A stretch of 13,143 bases of DNA from Hyphomicrobiales bacterium (GTDB lineage: Bacteria > Pseudomonadota > Alphaproteobacteria > Rhizobiales > Hyphomicrobiaceae). The stretch lies in contig JAFKKW010000219.1 of assembly GCA_017304275.1 (NCBI GenBank), forward strand, positions 1 through 13,143, read 5' to 3'. The notes below the pieces were generated by a model that saw only the letters and a list, made by a program, of their open reading frames with translations, searched no databases and was not told the DNA's origin. The translations under genes and the position numbers were made by a program. This document shows positions 6,325 through 13,143 of this stretch, piece by piece (the stretch's first letter is position 1; every line of letters starts with the position of its first letter).

Positions 6325-6326
6325 CA

Positions 6327-7739
6327 ATGAGCCGCAAAGGCATGCGCGCCCGCCTCACGTCTCCGCTCGTCGCCCTGCTGCTCGTCGTCGTGACGGCCGC
6401 GGCGAGCCCCGGCATGGCGCAGGAGGATCCCTCCGGAACGAGCTTCATCACGCCTTTCCCGCCGAACGACACCTATAACGTCGTCATCGTCGGCGACGAT
6501 CTCGCGGAAGGTCTGCTGGGTGGCGCGCGCGAGATCTTCCAGAAGGACCCGCGCGTCGTGATCCGCAACACCCCGCGCTCGATCGGCGGCCTGATGCGGC
6601 GGGATTTCGACCAGAAGCTGGTCGAGCTCGAGGAAGGGCTTAAGACCGAGCCGGCGCAGATCGCCATTTTGATGATGGGCGCCTGGGACCGGGTCTCCGT
6701 CCGAGATCCTGCGACCGGCAAGCGCCTGATGGTAGGCACCGACGGCTGGCGGCGCGAGTACGCGGCGCGCAGCGACCGGCTCTTGAAGATGCTGAGGCGC
6801 CGCAACGTCGCGACCTATTGGGTCGGCCTGCCGAACGTGCGCCGCAACGACGCCAACGACGACGTGCAGGCGATGAACAGCTTGCTGCGCGAGCGCGCCT
6901 ATCTCAACGGCGCCAAGTACATCGACACCTATGCCGCCTTCATCGACGAGAACGGCGGCTACAGCCAGTACGGGCCGGACGTGACCGGCAAGATTCGTCT
7001 CCTGCGTGCGGGCGACGGCGTCTACTTCACCTGGGAAGGCAACAAGAAGCTCGCCTACTTCGTCGATCGCGAGCTCCGGCGCGACGTCACGCAGGCCCGC
7101 GCCGATCGGGCGATCCCGCTCGACGGCGATACGGCCGAGCAGTCCAAGATCAACCCCGACCGGATTAAGTTGACGGACGAGGCCGCAGGCAGCGGAAAAG
7201 CGCCCTCCGCAGGGCCTGAGGCAAGCCCCGCCAAGGGACGTGAAAGCGGAGCCGGCAGCGGTGTCGGCGATCAGAAGGCTGATAACAGCCGCATCAATCT
7301 GCGCATCGTGAGCGAAGGGGGGCGTGAGGAGATCGTGGCGCTCGATATCGTACGCCCGGCCATCTCCGCCTCGGTCGTCGCCCTGGTTACGCGTCGCGAA
7401 AGTCCGGATAAACCCTCGCAGCTCGGCGAGTCCGTCATCGACCAGATTCCGGGCGGGCTGACGGTCTTGAGCACGGTCGCGCTGGCGACCGGGTCAGGTC
7501 AGCCCGGCCGCCGCCGCCTCTCTCCGTCGCAATCGCCGTACTTCCGCGTGCTGTTCAAGGGCGAGCGGTTGCCGCCAAAGCCAGGACGCGCCGACGACGC
7601 ATCCTGGCCGCGTCCCGCGCCGCCCCCGGAAGCCGCATATTTCCCCGCGGCGGATCCGGTCGAGACCGGAGCCACCCGGGAAGCGAGCGAGGCATCCGCG
7701 CCGAAGCAGGCGCAACGCCGCAAATCACGCGACGACTGA
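6327..7739 (+). CDS. DUF459 / SGNH-fold periplasmic protein with degenerate active site
   Basis: This 470-residue exported protein has a signal peptide (about 1-31, MSRKGMRARLTSPLVALLLV then ASPGMAQ). Residues about 50-252 match the DUF459 branch of the SGNH/GDSL fold: a first strand NVVIVGDDLAEGL (51-63), ILMMGAWDRVSV (114-125), VATYWVGLPNVRR (161-173), KYIDTYAAFID (197-207) and DGVYFTWEGNKKLAYFVDREL (230-250). The three catalytic positions appear changed: Asp58 where GDS has the nucleophile, Trp120 where GxND has Asn, and Tyr233 where DxxH has His. It may therefore bind glycans or act as a scaffold rather than hydrolyse esters. Residues 260-470 are Pro/Ala/Ser-rich and charged, probably disordered, apart from a short hydrophobic stretch (GGLTVLSTVALATG). 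It is the second gene of a pair with the transglycosylase, suggesting an envelope role. An alternative start is Met6 (6342). Confidence 0.87.
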   Translation: MSRKGMRARLTSPLVALLLVVVTAAASPGMAQEDPSGTSFITPFPPNDTYNVVIVGDDLAEGLLGGAREIFQKDPRVVIRNTPRSIGGLMRRDFDQKLVELEEGLKTEPAQIAILMMGAWDRVSVRDPATGKRLMVGTDGWRREYAARSDRLLKMLRRRNVATYWVGLPNVRRNDANDDVQAMNSLLRERAYLNGAKYIDTYAAFIDENGGYSQYGPDVTGKIRLLRAGDGVYFTWEGNKKLAYFVDRELRRDVTQARADRAIPLDGDTAEQSKINPDRIKLTDEAAGSGKAPSAGPEASPAKGRESGAGSGVGDQKADNSRINLRIVSEGGREEIVALDIVRPAISASVVALVTRRESPDKPSQLGESVIDQIPGGLTVLSTVALATGSGQPGRRRLSPSQSPYFRVLFKGERLPPKPGRADDASWPRPAPPPEAAYFPAADPVETGATREASEASAPKQAQRRKSRDD

Positions 7740-7760
7740 CGCCCGCCCCGCGCTTGCGTT

Positions 7761-7885
7761 TAGAGCCTGATCGTCTGAGATGCGAGCGTTCAGCTCGCAT
7801 CGAGGGCGTGAATCAGACTCTCAAACAATACCTTAGAGTGCGGTCACGCCTTGAATGCGATTCCAACAAGAGTGAACGCGCTCTA
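7761..7885. repeat. 125-bp composite palindromic element with TAGAGC/GCTCTA ends
   Basis: The element begins TAGAGC (7761-7766) and ends GCTCTA (7880-7885). Inside are two imperfect palindromes. The first (7762-7821) has outer arms AGAGCCTGAT/ATCAGACTCT (9 of 10 paired) and a perfect 9-bp inner stem, GATGCGAGC-GTTCA-GCTCGCATC (7779-7801). The second (7834-7885) has arms TAGAGTGCG/CGCGCTCTA (8 of 9) around TTGAATGCGATTCCAA (7851-7866). It fills almost all of the gap between two convergent genes. From memory, similar TAGAGC-bounded intergenic repeats recur in Hyphomicrobiales genomes. It could be a non-autonomous mobile repeat and may also serve as a bidirectional terminator, although it has no long T-run. 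Confidence 0.65.
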
Positions 7886-7889
7886 GCGC

Positions 7890-8273
7890 TCAATCCTCTT
7901 CGGAGATCTTTGTCGGCCGGCGACGCCCGCGCTCGGCACGCGCCGCGCCGTTCTTCCGGTCGATGATGTCGTCCAGCCGGCGATCCGCCGCGTCGAAGGC
8001 GTCCCGGAGGGCGATCTTGAGGTCCTCCTGCGCCTGGCCGACGGGGGACTCATGCGTGACGATCAACGGCGCCGCGCCTGGAATCCCGATATCGATCTTG
8101 ATCTCGTAGGTCTTGCCTTTGTGGGAGTGCTTGTGGGGTGCGGCCACCACGACGCGGCAGTGGGTCATGCGCTCGAAATGCCTCTCGAGCTTGGCCGCCC
8201 GCTCCGCGATTTTGGCTTCGATGGCGGGGCTCTTGTCGAGACCTTTGAAGGAGATTTCGAGCGGAGTATTCAT
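7890..8273 (-). CDS. Short HPF/RaiA-family ribosome-associated protein
   Basis: This 127-residue member of the ribosomal S30AE family (HPF/RaiA/YfiA) belongs to a group that binds the 30S decoding region and helps inactivate or hibernate ribosomes. The fold is visible as strand LEISFKGLDKS, helix AIEAKIAERAAKLERHFERM, strand HCRVVVAAPHKHSHKGKTYE, strand IKIDIGIPGAAPLIVTHE and helix AQEDLKIALRDAFDAADRRLDDI. The basic tail (RKNGAARAERGRRRPTK) then ends acidic. It lacks the C-terminal dimerisation domain of long HPF (about 190 residues) and belongs with the short type. ATG 8271-8273 has a good AGGGAG ribosome-binding site 5 bases upstream (8279-8284). The frame is open upstream to 8417, but that extension does not look like family sequence. 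The gene converges on the DUF459 gene across the palindromic element. Confidence 0.9.
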   Translation of the reverse strand: MNTPLEISFKGLDKSPAIEAKIAERAAKLERHFERMTHCRVVVAAPHKHSHKGKTYEIKIDIGIPGAAPLIVTHESPVGQAQEDLKIALRDAFDAADRRLDDIIDRKNGAARAERGRRRPTKISEED

Positions 8274-8417
8274 GTGCGCTCCCTGCGGGTTGTGATCGGG
8301 CTCCAATGTACACCTGGGGCTCCCCGAGCCTTTGATCAAGGGTAGGGAAAGAGGCGGCAAAGGGGCGTGACCGAAGTCAAGGGGAACCGATCCTAGCACG
8401 ACCCAAACGCGACGCAC

Positions 8418-8438
8418 GGCGGGAATCGACCGCCCGCC
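8418..8438. other. Hairpin GGCGGG-N9-CCCGCC between toxin and hpf-like gene
   Basis: A 6-bp GC stem with a 9-base loop begins 17 bases past the toxin stop codon on the minus strand. It has no T-run. It may weakly separate the toxin transcript from the HPF-like gene downstream on the same strand. The remaining 8274-8417 should hold the promoter of the HPF-like gene; no convincing -35/-10 pair stands out. Confidence 0.25.
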
Positions 8439-8455
8439 CTGCAGTGCGCAAAAGA

Positions 8456-8752
8456 CTACAGATCATTGGATCTCATTGGCTGACGCGAGCCATGGCGGAT
8501 GTGCAGGACGACGATCTCGCTGCCGTGCACCATATAGAATATCAGGTAAGGGTAGCGCGTGAGCGGCAGCACGCGTACGCCCGATTGGTCTGTCGCCCGG
8601 CCAATGAACGGAAAGTAGGCAAGGGAGTCGAGCGTGCCGGCGATATGTGCCCTCACATTGTCTGCGCCCGCAGCGCTACGCTTGATGAGATAATCTCGAA
8701 TTTCCGCTAAGTCATCAATCGCGCGCTGGGTGAATCTTATGCGCCTCGCCAT
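8456..8752 (-). CDS. ParE/RelE-family toxin of a type II toxin-antitoxin pair
   Basis: This 98-residue basic protein has the ParE/RelE plan. Strand RRIRFTQRAIDDL and helix AEIRDYLIKRSAAGADNVRAH lead into a second helix, LDSLAYFPFIGRATDQS. Strands VRVLPLTRYPYLIFYMV (60-75) and SEIVVLHIRHGSRQP (78-92) follow. The conserved Arg66 in the LTRYPYLIFY strand and Arg86/Arg90 in HIRHGSR are positions typical of the ParE branch. ParE relatives poison DNA gyrase and RelE relatives cleave mRNA; sequence alone does not decide the target, though the HIRHGSR ending favours the ParE group. Its ATG lies inside the antitoxin gene (16-base overlap, 8737-8752), so translation is probably coupled to the antitoxin. 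Confidence 0.88.
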   Translation of the reverse strand: MARRIRFTQRAIDDLAEIRDYLIKRSAAGADNVRAHIAGTLDSLAYFPFIGRATDQSGVRVLPLTRYPYLIFYMVHGSEIVVLHIRHGSRQPMRSNDL

Positions 8753-8970
8753 GGGCGCCGAAGCACTGCATCGACCGCCTCATCGGAGGCGAAATCACCT
8801 CGCCGCGCCCGTGCGAGCGCAGCCTCTACGATCGACCTTTCATCTTCGGATAGTTCATAAGGGCCAGCCGCAGCCGCCGCGACCTGCTCAAGAAGTTCGG
8901 CGGCGATATCCTGCTGAGGCTGCGGAAGTCGAAGCACTTTACCGAGGGCTTGCTCGAGAGCCTTGTTCAT
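8737..8970 (-). CDS. Antitoxin partner of the ParE/RelE-like toxin
   Basis: This is a small acidic/helical protein of 77 residues. It starts MNKALEQALGKVLRL, has a helix PQQDIAAELLEQVAAAAA and a central PYELSEDERSIVEAAL, and ends with ARARRGDFASDEAVDAVLRR. The 'Y.LSEDE...ALA.A.RG.FAS.EEV.A' pattern is what I associate with antitoxins of chromosomal RelE/ParE pairs; the N-terminal half would be the DNA-binding or dimerising part. Gene order (antitoxin first, then overlapping toxin) is the usual one. ATG 8970 is preferred because GAG lies 7 bases upstream and relatives start MNKAL; ATG 8976 (MTMNK) is possible. The frame is open back into gltD, but that extension is a shadow of gltD. It lies 65 bases beyond the gltD stop. 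Confidence 0.82.
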   Translation of the reverse strand: MNKALEQALGKVLRLPQPQQDIAAELLEQVAAAAAGPYELSEDERSIVEAALARARRGDFASDEAVDAVLRRPWRGA

Positions 8971-8994
8971 CGTCATGCTCGCGACTGCTGCGGG

Positions 8995-9012
8995 GAGGCA
9001 AAAGTTTGCCTC
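8995..9012. promoter_or_regulatory. Perfect inverted repeat GAGGCAAA-AG-TTTGCCTC, candidate antitoxin operator
   Basis: Eight-base perfect arms with a 2-base centre lie between the gltD stop (9036) and the antitoxin start (8970). No T-run follows on the minus strand, and the 2-base centre forces a smaller stem in RNA, so a terminator for gltBD is less likely than a dimer-binding DNA site. Type II antitoxins usually bind such repeats just upstream of their own start. The assignment is inferred from position. Confidence 0.5.
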
Positions 9013-9035
9013 TGGTGGCAGCGCTTGTCCAGCTC

Positions 9036-10475
9036 CTACCGCGGCAGCGTCGTCTTCCCCATCAGGAACTTGTCGATCGCGCTGGCAGCCTGGCGTCCTT
9101 CGCGGATCGCCCACACCACAAGCGACTGCCCACGGCGCACGTCTCCGGCGGCGAACAGCTTACCCGCGCCCGGCAATTTGTAATCCCGCTCGTTGGCGTT
9201 GAGACCCTTGAAGCGGCCGCGTGCCACCTCCTCGAGCCCGAGACCCGAAAGCACGCCGCCGTCCCTCGGCCCGGAGAAGCCCATCGCGAACAGGACCAGC
9301 TCCGCGTCCAGCGTCGCATCCGATCCGGGAATGGGCTGCAGCTTTTGATCGACATGCACATAGTGGAGCTTCTTCACCTTGCCGCCCTCGCCCGAGAAGC
9401 CCGTGGTCGAGACGGAATACTCGACCTGCGCGCCCTCGGCCTGCGAGGAGGAGATCCGGAGCTTGAGCGGCCACGCCGGCCACGACAGCGCCTTGTTCTC
9501 TTTCACCGGCGGCTTCGGCATGATCTCGAGCTGCGTCACGGACTTCGCGCCCTGTCGGAACGAGGTGCCGATGCAGTCCGAGCCGGTGTCGCCGCCGCCG
9601 ATGACGACGACGTGCTTGCCCTTGGCCGAGATCTCCTTGGTGCCCGCAAGTTGCGGCTCGCCGGCGACGCGACGGTTCTGCTGTGTCAGAAAATCCATCG
9701 CATAGTGAAGGCCATCGAGATCGCGCCCCGGCGACTTGGCGAAAAAGTCGAACGGCGTCTCGGAGCCCATCGCGAGCAACACGGCGTCGTGCGTGTCCTC
9801 GAGCTCCTTCGCCGTGACGTCTTTGCCGACGTCGATGTTGCAATGGAAGACGACGCCCTCCGCCTCCATCTGCATCCGGCGCCGCGCGATCAGGCCCTTC
9901 TCCATCTTGAAGTCGGGAATGCCGTAGACGAGCAGCCCGCCCGGCCGCGCGTTCTTCTCGTAGACGTGCACGTCATGGCCCGCGCGCCCAAGTTGTTGCG
10001 CGGCGGCTAGCCCGGAAGGACCGGAGCCGACGATGGCGATCTTCTTGCCGGTTCTGGTCTCGGCCGGCTGCGGCGTCACCCAGCCGGACTCGAAGGCGCG
10101 GTCCACGATCGAGCATTCGATGGTTTTGATCGTCACCGGCACGTCGTCGATGTTGAGCGTGCAGGCCGCTTCGCACGGCGCTGGGCACACGCGGCCCGTC
10201 ACCTCTGGAAAGTTGTTGGTCGAGTGCAGGTTGTCGGCCGCCGTCTTCCAGTCTCCGCGGTAGACGAGGTCGTTCCAGTCCGGGATCTGATTGTTGACCG
10301 GGCACCCGTTGTGACAATAGGGGATGCCGCAGTCCATGCAGCGCGAGGCCTGCGTTTTGACATCGGGCTCGCTGAGCGGCACGACAAATTCGTGCCAGTG
10401 CCTGACGCGCCTCTCGACCGGCTCGTACTTGCGATCCGCGCGCTCGAACTCAAGAAATCCGGTCGGCTTTCCCAT
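9036..10475 (-). CDS. gltD: Glutamate synthase (NADPH) small subunit
   Basis: The 479-residue beta subunit of NADPH-GOGAT oxidises NADPH on FAD and passes electrons through iron-sulfur clusters to the large subunit. The N-terminal cysteine set is complete: Cys46, 49, 54 and 58 (CMDCGIPYCHNGC), then Cys97, 101 and 105 (CPAPCEAAC), and Cys121. The FAD-binding loop is IVGSGPSGLAAAQ (148-160), the NADPH loop is VIGGGDTGSDC (291-301), and the closing FAD motif is FAAGDVRRGQSLVVWAIREG (441-460). Length and motifs are those of a full, intact subunit. The start has GGAAGAAG (10484-10491) 8 bases upstream. It follows gltB by 23 bases on the same strand, so the two form an operon. Localisation is cytoplasmic. 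Confidence 0.97.
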   Translation of the reverse strand: MGKPTGFLEFERADRKYEPVERRVRHWHEFVVPLSEPDVKTQASRCMDCGIPYCHNGCPVNNQIPDWNDLVYRGDWKTAADNLHSTNNFPEVTGRVCPAPCEAACTLNIDDVPVTIKTIECSIVDRAFESGWVTPQPAETRTGKKIAIVGSGPSGLAAAQQLGRAGHDVHVYEKNARPGGLLVYGIPDFKMEKGLIARRRMQMEAEGVVFHCNIDVGKDVTAKELEDTHDAVLLAMGSETPFDFFAKSPGRDLDGLHYAMDFLTQQNRRVAGEPQLAGTKEISAKGKHVVVIGGGDTGSDCIGTSFRQGAKSVTQLEIMPKPPVKENKALSWPAWPLKLRISSSQAEGAQVEYSVSTTGFSGEGGKVKKLHYVHVDQKLQPIPGSDATLDAELVLFAMGFSGPRDGGVLSGLGLEEVARGRFKGLNANERDYKLPGAGKLFAAGDVRRGQSLVVWAIREGRQAASAIDKFLMGKTTLPR

Positions 10476-10498
10476 CGTCGTTTCTTCTTCCGCTTTGC

Positions 10499-13143
<2,645 letters not shown>

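Noticed and set aside
8274..8417. Extended start of the HPF-like protein at 8417
   Set aside because: The upstream residues do not resemble the S30AE family, and ATG 8273 has a strong ribosome-binding site at the right spacing.
8737..9114. Antitoxin frame extended to 9114 (125 codons)
   Set aside because: The first 46 or so codons overlap gltD on the same strand in another frame and are compositionally a shadow; the family-like sequence starts at MNKAL.
8730..10010. Plus-strand open frame of 426 codons opposite gltD and the antitoxin
   Set aside because: gltD is intact with all cysteines and nucleotide-binding motifs; the opposite frame is an Arg/Leu-rich shadow.

Overview
The window is high-GC chromosomal DNA that looks like an alphaproteobacterium of the order Hyphomicrobiales (Rhizobiales). 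The evidence is the style of the GltB/GltD, GalU and DUF459 proteins, the short HPF/RaiA protein, and intergenic palindromes of the kind common in that order. The genus cannot be named from the sequence alone. No rRNA, tRNA, CRISPR array, prophage or transposase gene was seen.

Layout. Positions 1-1093 hold two small plus-strand genes: a 68-residue four-cysteine protein and a 163-residue secreted protein, both without known function. Positions 1094-1560 carry no gene but are rich in repeats: a pair of inverted REP-like palindromes and a perfect array of 14 copies of a 7-bp unit that ends on the base next to the following gene's stop codon. Positions 1561-3640 (minus) encode a translationally coupled MotA/TolQ/ExbB-like channel and a MotB/OmpA-like peptidoglycan-binding partner. 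galU (minus, 3835-4719) follows. It is divergent from a plus-strand pair: an MltB-type lytic transglycosylase (4998-6281) and a DUF459/SGNH-like periplasmic protein (6327-7739). A 125-bp palindromic element separates this pair from a convergent short HPF/RaiA gene (7890-8273). Positions 8456-8970 (minus) hold a ParE/RelE-type toxin-antitoxin pair, lying directly downstream of gltD (9036-10475) and the 3' part of gltB (10499 to the window end), all on the same strand.

How the genes fit together. The centre of the window (1561-7739) reads as a cell-envelope neighbourhood: an ion-driven inner-membrane complex anchored in peptidoglycan, UDP-glucose supply for surface glycans, a peptidoglycan-cleaving enzyme and a periplasmic SGNH-fold protein. 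gltBD is core ammonium assimilation. The toxin-antitoxin pair is an accessory passenger behind it, with a perfect inverted repeat upstream that could be its operator.

Most notable points: the DUF459 protein appears to have lost the Ser, Asn and His positions of the SGNH catalytic set (Asp58, Trp120 and Tyr233 instead), so it may be a pseudoenzyme; a non-flagellar MotAB-like pair sits in an envelope gene cluster; a perfect heptanucleotide array abuts a stop codon; and a 125-bp element is bounded by TAGAGC/GCTCTA ends. No convincing new multi-gene defence or biosynthetic system was found.
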